The notes beneath the pieces were generated by a model. The model saw nothing but the letters and a program-made list of their open reading frames with translations. It did no database searches and was not told where the DNA came from. The position numbers were made by a program, and so were the translations under genes. DNA of 64,000 nt from Bernardetia sp042180575 (GTDB taxonomy: Bacteria; Bacteroidota; Bacteroidia; Cytophagales; Bernardetiaceae), in contig NZ_CP170094.1 of NCBI RefSeq assembly GCF_042180575.1, forward strand, positions 2,914,001-2,978,000, read 5' to 3'. Within the stretch, counting starts at the first letter, position 1, and every line of letters begins with the position of its first letter. Below are positions 1-7,569 of this stretch, piece by piece.

Positions 1-384
1 TTGTTTGGGCAAGTTCAAAATGAGGAAAAAAAATATGATTGTATTCTTATTGTAGAACAATCTGCGACTTTTGAAGGTGGAATGGACTATTTCTATGAAA
101 TTATCAATAATCAAATGCGTTTTTCAGAAACAATGAAAGAAGGACGAGTTTTTATTCAGTTTGTAGTAGAGAAAACTGGGCAAGTAACAGATATGAAAGT
201 TGTAAAAGGGCTATCAGAAGAAAATGACAAAGAGGCTTTACGAATAATGAATTTGATAAATGAATATTATATGTGGAAACCTGCTGAACAGCGAGGTGAA
301 AAAGTGAAAGTCAGAATGAATATTCCTATCGTTTTTAAAAGAGAAAAAGTAAAGCCAAATTCAGAAAAAGTTTATAGACGATAA
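1..384 (+). CDS. TonB C-terminal-domain secreted protein (5' end cut by window)
   Basis: Only the mature part is present. The reading frame is open from base 1, and its first residues (LFGQ) match the end of the signal peptide of the next gene (VFGQ), so the true start lies upstream of the window. The rest is one TonB C-terminal domain: an ATFEGG motif near residue 23, the VFIQFVV and TGQVTDMKVVKG strands, then the WKPAEQRGEKVKVRM signature and a PIVF end. Domains of this kind normally bind TonB-dependent receptors, but Bacteroidota have many short periplasmic copies without the membrane anchor of real TonB, so an energy-transducing role is not shown. It is the first of three tandem paralogues and is closest in sequence to the second. 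Confidence 0.8.
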   Translation: MFGQVQNEEKKYDCILIVEQSATFEGGMDYFYEIINNQMRFSETMKEGRVFIQFVVEKTGQVTDMKVVKGLSEENDKEALRIMNLINEYYMWKPAEQRGEKVKVRMNIPIVFKREKVKPNSEKVYRR

Positions 385-470
385 AACTATTCCATTCCTT
401 AAACTATCTATTCCATGAAAATTATTTATGTAGGTATTTTTCTTAGTTTGTTTTGTGGATTTTCTGTTTT
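382..470 (+). repeat. Direct repeat, copy 1 (gene junction plus signal-peptide coding)
   Basis: About 89 bp covering the stop of one TonB-domain gene, the 31-bp spacer and the signal-peptide codons of the next are almost identical to 955-1043. This marks a recent tandem duplication of the gene. Confidence 0.85.
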
Positions 471-957
471 TGGACAAAATCCAATAGAACTAAATGATTC
501 TTTACAAAACATAGAAATTGATTTGTCTTTTCTTAATTCAATTAAAATTCCTGCTGTTGAAATTAAAAAAGAAGTAGAGCAAGAAGAGGTAATTTTTGGA
601 TGTGGAGGAGAACAACCTGCTACTTTTGAAGGTGGGCTGGAAAATTTCTATAAAATTGTCAATAATCAAATGCGTTTTTCGGCAACAATGAAAGCAGGAA
701 AAGTTTTTATAGAGTTTGTAATAGATACAACAGGAAAAATGACAGAAATAAAAGTTGCAGAAATAAAAATTGTAAAAAGTCTATCAGAAGAAAATGACAA
801 AGAAGCTCTACGAATAATAAATTGGATAAGTGAAAATTATATGTGGAAACCTGCCAAACAGCGAGATAAAAAAGTGAAAGTCAGAATGTGGATTCCTATC
901 GTTTTTAAAAGAGAAGAAAAAGTAAAGCCAAATTCAGACAAAGTTTATAAACGATAA
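415..957 (+). CDS. TonB C-terminal-domain secreted protein
   Basis: A 180-residue paralogue of its neighbours. Residues 1-20 form a signal peptide (MKIIYVGIFLSLFCGFSVFG), followed by a linker of about 45 residues rich in charged amino acids and then one TonB C-terminal domain with PATFEGG, VFIEFVIDTTGKMTEIKV and WKPAKQRDKKVKVRM motifs. The domain carries a short internal duplication, where IKVAEIKIVK replaces the MKVVK of the first paralogue. Its last 60 codons are nearly identical to those of the preceding gene, which implies recent duplication or gene conversion. There is no transmembrane anchor, so it is probably periplasmic or cell-surface; its partner is unknown. Confidence 0.8.
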   Translation: MKIIYVGIFLSLFCGFSVFGQNPIELNDSLQNIEIDLSFLNSIKIPAVEIKKEVEQEEVIFGCGGEQPATFEGGLENFYKIVNNQMRFSATMKAGKVFIEFVIDTTGKMTEIKVAEIKIVKSLSEENDKEALRIINWISENYMWKPAKQRDKKVKVRMWIPIVFKREEKVKPNSDKVYKR

Positions 958-1043
958 AACTATTCCATTCCTTAAACTATCTATTCCATGAAAATTATTT
1001 GTGTAGCTATTTTTCTTAGTTTGTTTTGTGGATTTTCTGTTTC
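955..1043 (+). repeat. Direct repeat, copy 2
   Basis: Second copy of the junction repeat at 382-470. It holds the same stop codon context, the same 30-bp spacer and the same signal-peptide codons with a few substitutions. Confidence 0.85.
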
Positions 1044-1698
1044 TGCTCAAACAACGTATGGAGATTATTATTTTCATGAGATAGAAAATTCTGCAACTTT
1101 TGAAGGAGGAATGGATAGTTTTTATAAGATTGTAGGTGAAAATTTGCGTTCTGTTGATGATAAAGTAGGTAGGGTTTTTATTCAGTTTTTGGTAGATACA
1201 ACAGGAAGGACATCAGAATTTAAGGTTGTAAAAGGTATTTCTGAAAAAAGTGATAATGAAGTTTTGAGATTGATGAAATGGATGTCTGAAAATTATAGTT
1301 GGAAACCTCGTTTATTTAGAGGACAAAAAGTAAAAACTAGAATGAGTTTGCCTATTGTTTTTAAAGAAGAAACTAAAATTTATACAATAGTTGAAAACTC
1401 ACCTATTTTCGAAGGTGGGCAAGATAATTTTTACAAGATTGTAAGTGAAAAGCTAAAACTAGCAGAAAATCTAACTGAAGTAGGAACAAGAGTTATTATA
1501 GAATTTGTAATAGATACAACAGGAAAAATGACTGATTTCAAAATGCTAGAAAGTAATTTCTCTGAAAAAAATAATGCAGGATTTTTGAAAACCTTAGAGT
1601 TTATAAATGAGAATTATACTTGGAAGCCTGCCATTCATAAAGGAGAGAAGGTGTTGTATAGAATGAACTTTCCTATTTTTCTTCATTTTTCGGAATAA
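988..1698 (+). CDS. Secreted protein with two TonB C-terminal domains
   Basis: A 236-residue protein with a signal peptide (residues 1-20, ending SVSAQ) and two TonB C-terminal domains in a row. Domain 1 is about residues 33-128 (SATFEGGMDSFYKIVG to WKPRLFRGQKVKTRMSLPIVF). Domain 2 is about 134-232 (SPIFEGGQDNFYKIVS to WKPAIHKGEKVLYRMNFPIF). It is the third and most diverged member of the tandem array, which grew by both gene duplication and internal domain duplication. The family fold is well known; what this short secreted version binds cannot be read from the sequence. Confidence 0.8.
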   Translation: MKIICVAIFLSLFCGFSVSAQTTYGDYYFHEIENSATFEGGMDSFYKIVGENLRSVDDKVGRVFIQFLVDTTGRTSEFKVVKGISEKSDNEVLRLMKWMSENYSWKPRLFRGQKVKTRMSLPIVFKEETKIYTIVENSPIFEGGQDNFYKIVSEKLKLAENLTEVGTRVIIEFVIDTTGKMTDFKMLESNFSEKNNAGFLKTLEFINENYTWKPAIHKGEKVLYRMNFPIFLHFSE

Positions 1699-1702
1699 AG
1701 AA

Positions 1703-1773
1703 TCAATAATTCCAGTCTGCTTGTCTTTGAGTTTTGCACTGATAATTTTTTCAAATGGTCTTCGTACTTTACC
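1703..1773 (-). pseudogene. Remnant of the 3' end of a DUF389 gene
   Basis: On the minus strand this stretch aligns base for base with the last ~70 bp of the intact DUF389 gene at 13408-14928. Shared blocks are ACGAAGACC, TTTGAAAAA, AAAACTCAAAGACAAG and TGGAATTATT. Read in the DUF389 frame it gives YEDHLKK, then after a one-base shift AKLKDKQTGIID, against YEDRLKN and VKLKDKKIGIIN in the intact gene. The rest of the gene is absent. It looks like the scar of a deletion or rearrangement at the end of the TonB-domain array. Confidence 0.65.
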
Positions 1774-1979
1774 AAAAAATATACGATGTTGCATTGACAT
1801 AGGAACAAACACAAAATTTTTAATATATCTCTAATAGGTCAAAAATAAACTTTATTTATCAGAGTAATATCAGTTTGCAAAGCTAATAACTAGATTGATT
1901 TGTTTTAAATGAACCCATAAAAATTTGTGAGTTTGTCTTATCAAAAGTTTGTTATACAAATCTTCATTCAAAAAACTCT

Positions 1980-1987
1980 TATCTTTG
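1980..1987 (+). promoter_or_regulatory. Putative -7 promoter box (TATCTTTG)
   Basis: Matches the Bacteroidota -7 consensus TAnnTTTG, 30 bp before the phosphatase start. No well-spaced TTTG -33 element is seen, so support is moderate. Confidence 0.4.
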
Positions 1988-2017
1988 TGAAAATTTTACT
2001 TCGAAAAAATAGAATTG

Positions 2018-2521
2018 ATGAAAACTCTTATACTTATCAGACATGCCAAATCATCGTGGAAAGATGAAACCTTACCAGACCGTGAACGACCATTGAATAC
2101 AAGAGGAAAAAATGATGCACCTCTGATGGGTAAAATATTGTTTGAAAAAAATATTGTTCCAGATTTGGTATTGTCTAGTTCTGCCAAACGAGCAAAAAAG
2201 ACAGCACAAAAGATTTTTTTTGATATTTATGGTTTTATGGAAAGCCAGATTCATTTGACTGATGATCTTTATTTTACAGGTGTTCCTTTTCACATGAGAA
2301 TTATTAATACACTTTTTGATACCAAAAATAAGGTTGTTTTAGTTGGACATAATCCTGATTTTAGTAATCTAGTAGATTTTTTGGCAGAAGAACCTGTACA
2401 AGAAATGCCTACAAGTGGAGTTTATTGTTTAGACTTTGATGTAGATTCGTGGAGTGATATAGTAAGGCATTCGGGAAGAGTTCGCTTTTTTGAATATCCT
2501 AAAAAGTATAAAGTAAGCTAA
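2018..2521 (+). CDS. SixA-like phosphohistidine phosphatase (histidine phosphatase family)
   Basis: A 167-residue histidine-phosphatase-superfamily protein of SixA size. The catalytic RHA motif is at residues 8-10 (LIRHAKSSW), a conserved Arg region follows (DRERPLNTRG), and the second catalytic His is in VGHNPDFS. SixA-type enzymes remove phosphate from phosphohistidine on signalling or PTS proteins; many Bacteroidota homologues are uncharacterised. The start is the ATG at 2018, since the upstream in-frame TTG adds only one residue. It is a single gene followed by a glycosyltransferase on the same strand, about 100 bp away. Confidence 0.8.
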   Translation: MKTLILIRHAKSSWKDETLPDRERPLNTRGKNDAPLMGKILFEKNIVPDLVLSSSAKRAKKTAQKIFFDIYGFMESQIHLTDDLYFTGVPFHMRIINTLFDTKNKVVLVGHNPDFSNLVDFLAEEPVQEMPTSGVYCLDFDVDSWSDIVRHSGRVRFFEYPKKYKVS

Positions 2522-2619
2522 AAGTTAATTACGAATATAATTTCTGTATCAAAAAAAATAGCTATACTGACTTATAGTTCATTCTCTATGAACTCTGTTA
2601 AAATGGCATTCCAAAATCA

Positions 2620-3717
2620 ATGAAAAAAAAGACAATCAAATTTCTTGTTCCTTATCCTCACGACATTGCTCCTGGTCAGCGATTTCGTTACGAACAGTAT
2701 TTGGATATTCTTAAAAAAAATAATTTTGACTATGAACTATTGTCTTTTTTAGATGAAGAAACCAATAAAATTCTTTATAAAAAAGGACATACTTTTAAAA
2801 AGGTATTAGGTGTTTTGAAAGGGTTTTTAAGACGATTCTGGCATATTTGGAAGACTAGAAATGTAGATTTTGTTTTTGTATATCGTGAAGCTACACCTAT
2901 TGGTTTTCCGTATGTAGAATGGATTTTGGCAAAGATTTTTTATAGAAAAATTATTTATGATTTTGATGATGCAATATGGATTCCTGCTACTTCCTCTCAA
3001 AATAAATTAGTAGCTTTTTTTAAATCTCCTAATAAAGTCAAGAAAATTTGTAAATGGTCATATAAAATAAGTACAGGAAATGAATATTTACAACGGCATG
3101 CAAATGAGTTTTCAAATTCTACGACAAAAGCTGTTTTAAATCCAACAACGATTGATTTGGAAAAAAAACATACTATTTTACATCAACATAACTCCAACAA
3201 AAAGCCGATTATTGGTTGGACAGGCTCACATTCTACATTGATTTATTTAAACATAATTATTCCTATTTTGAAGGAATTAGAACTCCACTATGATTTTGTT
3301 TTTCGTGTTATTTGCAATCAAAATCCAAATTTGGACACAGAATATGATTTGAAGAGTTTTGAGTTTGTAAAATGGAATAAAGCAACTGAAATAAAGGATT
3401 TATCAGAATTAGATATTGGAGTGATGCCACTTACGGCTGATGCATGGGCAGAAGGGAAATGTGGTTTTAAAGCCTTACAATACATGGCTTTGGGAGTTCC
3501 TGCTGTAATTTCTCCTATTGGTGTTAATAAAAAAATTATCAATCAAAATGAAAATGGTTTTTTGGCAGATACAGAAAATGAATGGAAACAGTATTTATCC
3601 TTTCTTTTAGAAAACTCACAAAAAAGACAAAAAATGGGAGCTTTAGCTCTTCAAACTATTCAAAATGAGTATTCTGTACAATCAAATACAGAGAATTTTT
3701 TGAGAATGTTTACTTAA
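2620..3717 (+). CDS. GT4-type glycosyltransferase
   Basis: A 365-residue glycosyltransferase of GT-B fold. The N-terminal half opens with FLVPYPHDIAPGQRFRYEQYL, and FDDAIWIP sits near residue 115. The C-terminal nucleotide-sugar domain starts at PIIGWTGSHST and carries the donor-binding signature GFKALQYMALGVPAVIS with a downstream NGFL. Such enzymes transfer sugars from nucleotide donors to surface polysaccharides or lipids at the inner face of the membrane. There is no polysaccharide cluster around it, so acceptor and product are unknown. It is convergent with the YjbR gene, 15 bp away, with no obvious terminator between them. Confidence 0.8.
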   Translation: MKKKTIKFLVPYPHDIAPGQRFRYEQYLDILKKNNFDYELLSFLDEETNKILYKKGHTFKKVLGVLKGFLRRFWHIWKTRNVDFVFVYREATPIGFPYVEWILAKIFYRKIIYDFDDAIWIPATSSQNKLVAFFKSPNKVKKICKWSYKISTGNEYLQRHANEFSNSTTKAVLNPTTIDLEKKHTILHQHNSNKKPIIGWTGSHSTLIYLNIIIPILKELELHYDFVFRVICNQNPNLDTEYDLKSFEFVKWNKATEIKDLSELDIGVMPLTADAWAEGKCGFKALQYMALGVPAVISPIGVNKKIINQNENGFLADTENEWKQYLSFLLENSQKRQKMGALALQTIQNEYSVQSNTENFLRMFT

Positions 3718-3732
3718 ATCTATCATTCTCTA

Positions 3733-4128
3733 CTATTCTGAGGTCATTTTTTTTAATTCATTCTGTAGCTCTGCTCTAACCTTCTTTGGAAGTTTGCTAA
3801 TCACAAGTTCATAAGAATGACGAATCCAATGTTTGAGTTGTTTTTCTGTAAGTAAGGTTTCAAATTCAGAATATATTCCTCCAAAATAGATTGTATTCCA
3901 ATGTTTTTTATTCATGTGATAACCTGCTTTTATACAGTCATATTTTTCTCGTAATTCTACAGCTTTTTCTGGGTCACACTTGACATTAAAACTATCAGGT
4001 TTTTTGAGATTGATGAGTGCAAACATTTTTCCTTCTACTTTAAACACTAAAGTATCTTCTCCAAATGGCAACCCTTCTGTAACAACAGGAAAAGAAAGAC
4101 AAAAATCTCTAAATGATTCTATATCCAT
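3733..4128 (-). CDS. MmcQ/YjbR family protein
   Basis: A 131-residue protein of the MmcQ/YjbR family: MDIESFRDFCLSFP, then TEGLPFGEDTLVFKVEGKMFALI, and the KHWNTIYF segment typical of the fold (a CyaY-like alpha/beta domain sometimes annotated as DNA-binding). Length and full motif order are normal. The biochemical role of the family is not established. It stands alone, convergent with the upstream glycosyltransferase. Confidence 0.8.
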   Translation of the reverse strand: MDIESFRDFCLSFPVVTEGLPFGEDTLVFKVEGKMFALINLKKPDSFNVKCDPEKAVELREKYDCIKAGYHMNKKHWNTIYFGGIYSEFETLLTEKQLKHWIRHSYELVISKLPKKVRAELQNELKKMTSE

Positions 4129-4178
4129 AGTATATTGATTTTTAATGAAAAAATTTTGTTTTTTTTAGTGTGTCTGAA

Positions 4179-4216
4179 AAACTTTGTTTTTTTTGAAAAA
4201 AAATAAAACAAAGTTT
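4179..4216. repeat. Hairpin (12-bp arms) in an AT-rich gap
   Basis: AAACTTTGTTTT and its exact complement AAAACAAAGTTT are separated by 14 bp. It lies between the YjbR start and the SDR gene. Apart from this and the terminator next to it, the 4129-4472 gap shows no coding signal. Confidence 0.5.
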
Positions 4217-4377
4217 GTAAAACAATAGTATTTATACTAAATTTGATAGTATAACTATTGATATTGATTGTAAGGCTAACAAATTCTAACGATTCTATTG
4301 TACAACCCATTCTAAGATATAGCTATTTTTTTAAAAAAATATATTAAAGACTAGACAATTAAGCAGAAAGAGGAAGC

Positions 4378-4411
4378 AAAAAGCTGTTCCCACTTGGGAA
4401 CAGCCTTTTTT
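4378..4411 (-). terminator. Rho-independent terminator of the SDR gene
   Basis: A 10-bp stem (GCTGTTCCCA / TGGGAACAGC) with a two-base loop, flanked by A and T runs, so it can work in both directions. It lies about 60 bp after the stop of the minus-strand SDR gene. Confidence 0.8.
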
Positions 4412-4472
4412 TGTTTAAGAAATTAAAGAGTCTTGAAAATTAAATTTTAGAAACTCTCTGAGTTTATTATTT

Positions 4473-5267
4473 TTATAGGTTTTTGGTTCTTCCACCATCC
4501 ACAGGAAGATTAATTCCATTTATATAACTTGCTTTATCTGATGCTAAAAACAAAATTGCACTAGCAACCTCATCAGCTTCTGCAAAACGTTGTGCAGGAA
4601 TAGACTGCTTCATTTGATGTGCAGCTTGTTCTTCAGAGATATTATTATTTTTAGCTTTGTTTTGAATAATTGCATCTAGTCTTGATGTAGAAGTAGTTCC
4701 TGGTAAGACATTATTTACTGTAATTCCATATTGAGCTACTTCAAAAGAAAGTGTTTTTGCCCAGTTTGCAACGGCTGCACGTATTGTATTCGAAACACCC
4801 AAGTTTTCAATAGGCTGTTTTACACTTGTTGAAATCACATTTATAATTCTTCCAAATTCTTCTTTTTTCATAAAAGGAAAAAGAGCTTGTACTAATATTT
4901 GATTACAGATAAGATGTTGCTCAAAAGCATCTCTAAAAGATTGTAAAGAGGCTTCGTGTGCTTTGTTTGGAGGAGGACCTCCTGTATTATTAACCAAAAT
5001 ATGCGCTCCTTCAAAATTTCCTGCTTTTTGAGCCTCACTTAGGGCATCTTGCAGAGTTTTGGGAGAAGAAAAATCAGCTACTAAATAGCCATGTTTTTGG
5101 TTTTTTGGTGTTGGAAGTTCTGAAACTATATTCCTTAGTTTATCTTCATTTCTTGCCAAAAGAATTACTGTTGCGCCACTTTGAGCAAAAAGCTGAGCTG
5201 TTGCAAATCCAATTCCTTGTGTACTTCCTGCTACTAAAGCTATTTTTTCTGTTAGGTCTAAGAGCAT
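4473..5267 (-). CDS. SDR-fold protein with atypical active site
   Basis: A 264-residue short-chain dehydrogenase/reductase fold. The nucleotide-binding loop is clear (ALVAGSTQGIGFATA, residues 11-25), as are NNTGGPPPN in place of NNAG, and the C-terminal SDR tail VNNVLPGTTST and INGINLPVDGG. At the catalytic YxxxK position, however, it reads GVSNTIRAAVANWAKTL, with Asn for Tyr and Arg for Lys. This matches the known BKR-like SDR subgroup that lacks a perfect catalytic tetrad, so calling it an active ketoreductase would be unsafe. It starts 14 bp after the stop of the upstream PP2C gene and is probably co-transcribed with it. Confidence 0.8.
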   Translation of the reverse strand: MLLDLTEKIALVAGSTQGIGFATAQLFAQSGATVILLARNEDKLRNIVSELPTPKNQKHGYLVADFSSPKTLQDALSEAQKAGNFEGAHILVNNTGGPPPNKAHEASLQSFRDAFEQHLICNQILVQALFPFMKKEEFGRIINVISTSVKQPIENLGVSNTIRAAVANWAKTLSFEVAQYGITVNNVLPGTTSTSRLDAIIQNKAKNNNISEEQAAHQMKQSIPAQRFAEADEVASAILFLASDKASYINGINLPVDGGRTKNL

Positions 5268-5281
5268 TTTGTGTATTATTT

Positions 5282-7471
5282 TTATTTTGTTTTGTCTATT
5301 TCAAATCCAAATACTAAAATATCATCAATTTGTTTATTGGTATAACCCATCCAATTTTTGAGTGTGTTTTTTAAAAAATCTTTTTGTTCTGAAAAAGGTA
5401 GTTTTGAGGCTTGTAAAAGAACTTCTCTAAAACGCTTAATTGTAAATTTTTTATCATTATTTCCTCCAAATTGGTCTTGAAAACCATCTGTAAACAAATA
5501 AAAGCTTGTTTTTTGTGTAAAATTTAATGTATGATTAGTAAATGTTTTTTTGTTATGTTCATTCTTAATAAGATTTCCTCCAACAGACTGTCGGTCTGCC
5601 TTTATAGTTTTTAGTTCTCCATTTTCGATATAAATAAGAGGGTTTCTTGCTCCTGCATACTCCATTTCATGGGTTTCTAAATCATAAACACAGAAAGCAG
5701 CATCCATTCCATCACGAATTCGTGTATCTGTTTGGCGAAGCACTTTTGTAATTCCTTCATCTAATCTATCTAAAATATGAGCAGCCTTAGTGACTGATTT
5801 TGATTCTACTATTTCGTTTAGTAAATCATTGCCAATCAAAGACATAAATGCCCCTGGAACACCATGACCTGTACAATCGATTGCTCCAATAACTATTTTA
5901 TTATTGACTTGCTGAAAATAATAAAAGTCGCCAGAAACAATATCTCTAGGTTCAAAAAATACAAATGAATGAGGCAAAATACTTGTAATTTCGTCCAAAC
6001 TGGGTAGCATGGCTTGCTGAATACGTTTTGCATAGTTGATACTTGCTGTAATGTCATGATTTTTCTTCTCAATGACTATATTTTGCTCGTGTAATCGTTC
6101 AAGGTTTACTGAAAGCTCTTCATTGACTACATTTAATTCTTCTGTGCGTTCGACAACTCGGTCTTCTAATCGTTTATTTTGTGTCTCTACAAATACTCTA
6201 TGTTTTTCAGATGATTCAAGTAGTTCTGTTTGCATTTTTGCTTGATTCTTTTTATAGAAATCTATTTTGGCAGCTAAAGCCACAGAAAGAACAACTACTT
6301 CTATTGCAGAACCAATCAAAAGACCACTAGAAGTAAAATCGTTATAGTCAATTACTCCTGCTCCTGCTAGTATAAAAATAAATAATCCTATTAGATAAAA
6401 TGACCAAGCTACAATCATATATTGAGCAGGCTTATATCCTTTATAATAGATAAAAATAGCTACCAAAAGACCATTAAGACACGAAAATCCAAGAGCAGCT
6501 TGATTCATAGAAGAACCCAATGCTTTATAACCGAAAAGGACAACAAAAATTATAAAAATAAAGCAGACTATCAATCCTTGTAATATGCGATGAAATACTA
6601 TAGCATTACGTTTTGTATGAAGAAAATCTATAAAAAATAAATTCGCAAAAATACTCGATACAGAATAAATAATAGGGTCATAGTCATTTATCCAAGGATA
6701 ATTTCCCCACAAAAATTCAAAACTGTGTCCTCTCAACTGAGCAATACCTAAGCCTAAAGTAAGTAGGTAAATGATATAGTATAAATATCCTTTTTCTTTT
6801 AGTGTAAAGTAGAGAAAGAGATTATAAAGAAACATAACCAAAATAAAACCATAATACATTCCTTCAGCTAAATCTACTTTATGGTCTCTCTCAAAATAGT
6901 ATTCCCAAGGTGCAACATGAATAGGAGCTTGAAAATAATGACTCTCAATACTTATAAATAGGGTTTGTGATTCTTCTTTTTCTAGTTGAAGGGGAATTAA
7001 AATACGGTCAGTTTGGAGGATTCTTTCTTTGAAAGACTTGTTATATCCAAGTTCTATTTTTTTATATGTATTGTCAGATTGTGGTATGAAAACATTTATT
7101 TTGGCTCTTCCACTTCCTATTTCAAGATACCATTTGTCTAAATCTGTTTTATTTTGTAGAGGTATTTTGAGCCAAATTTTTTGATTTTTTCCATTAAGAT
7201 TAATAAATTTATTTATCTCTCTTTCAAAATATACATTTTGTATAGTTTCTATATTTTCTTTTTTATCTGGATTTTCTTTAAAAATACCAATTCTGTTGGC
7301 TATTGAGTATGATTTTGTTTCATTATCTAAGGCTATAACAGAAATATCTTGAGAAAAAGCAGAGTTAAGCAAACATATAAAAAAAGTTGTTAGTATAAAT
7401 ACTAAAATAGAATAATTTGTTTTTTTGTTTAAAACAAAGTTTATATTGTATTTAGAATAAATATTTTTCAA
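5282..7471 (-). CDS. 7TMR-DISM membrane sensor with PP2C/SpoIIE phosphatase domain
   Basis: A 729-residue membrane signalling protein. A signal peptide or anchor (about 1-40, ending NSAFSQ) precedes an extracytoplasmic 7TMR-DISMED2 domain (about 60-200), then seven predicted membrane helices (about 205-400), a coiled coil (about 405-485, EERVVERTEELNVVNEELSV-like), and a SpoIIE-type PP2C domain with GAIDCTGHGVPGAFMSLIG and FTDGFQDQFGG metal-binding Asp motifs. It should sense an outside signal and dephosphorylate a Ser/Thr-phosphorylated partner such as an anti-sigma-factor antagonist. The start codon is TTG: it is the only start that leaves a full signal peptide. It is a tandem paralogue of the next gene upstream, 98 bp away. 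Confidence 0.88.
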   Translation of the reverse strand: MKNIYSKYNINFVLNKKTNYSILVFILTTFFICLLNSAFSQDISVIALDNETKSYSIANRIGIFKENPDKKENIETIQNVYFEREINKFINLNGKNQKIWLKIPLQNKTDLDKWYLEIGSGRAKINVFIPQSDNTYKKIELGYNKSFKERILQTDRILIPLQLEKEESQTLFISIESHYFQAPIHVAPWEYYFERDHKVDLAEGMYYGFILVMFLYNLFLYFTLKEKGYLYYIIYLLTLGLGIAQLRGHSFEFLWGNYPWINDYDPIIYSVSSIFANLFFIDFLHTKRNAIVFHRILQGLIVCFIFIIFVVLFGYKALGSSMNQAALGFSCLNGLLVAIFIYYKGYKPAQYMIVAWSFYLIGLFIFILAGAGVIDYNDFTSSGLLIGSAIEVVVLSVALAAKIDFYKKNQAKMQTELLESSEKHRVFVETQNKRLEDRVVERTEELNVVNEELSVNLERLHEQNIVIEKKNHDITASINYAKRIQQAMLPSLDEITSILPHSFVFFEPRDIVSGDFYYFQQVNNKIVIGAIDCTGHGVPGAFMSLIGNDLLNEIVESKSVTKAAHILDRLDEGITKVLRQTDTRIRDGMDAAFCVYDLETHEMEYAGARNPLIYIENGELKTIKADRQSVGGNLIKNEHNKKTFTNHTLNFTQKTSFYLFTDGFQDQFGGNNDKKFTIKRFREVLLQASKLPFSEQKDFLKNTLKNWMGYTNKQIDDILVFGFEIDKTK

Positions 7472-7569
7472 TTATATGATATTGTAAGTAGTAGTAAGAG
7501 AGAGTTTGCAGACAGCTAATTTACTAAAAAAAATATACAAAAGCACTTTAGCTCAAAACTTCACTTTTA

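Noticed and set aside
1594..1812. 72-residue minus-strand ORF overlapping the third TonB-domain gene
   Set aside because: Not a gene: part is antisense to the TonB gene and part is the frameshifted DUF389 remnant.
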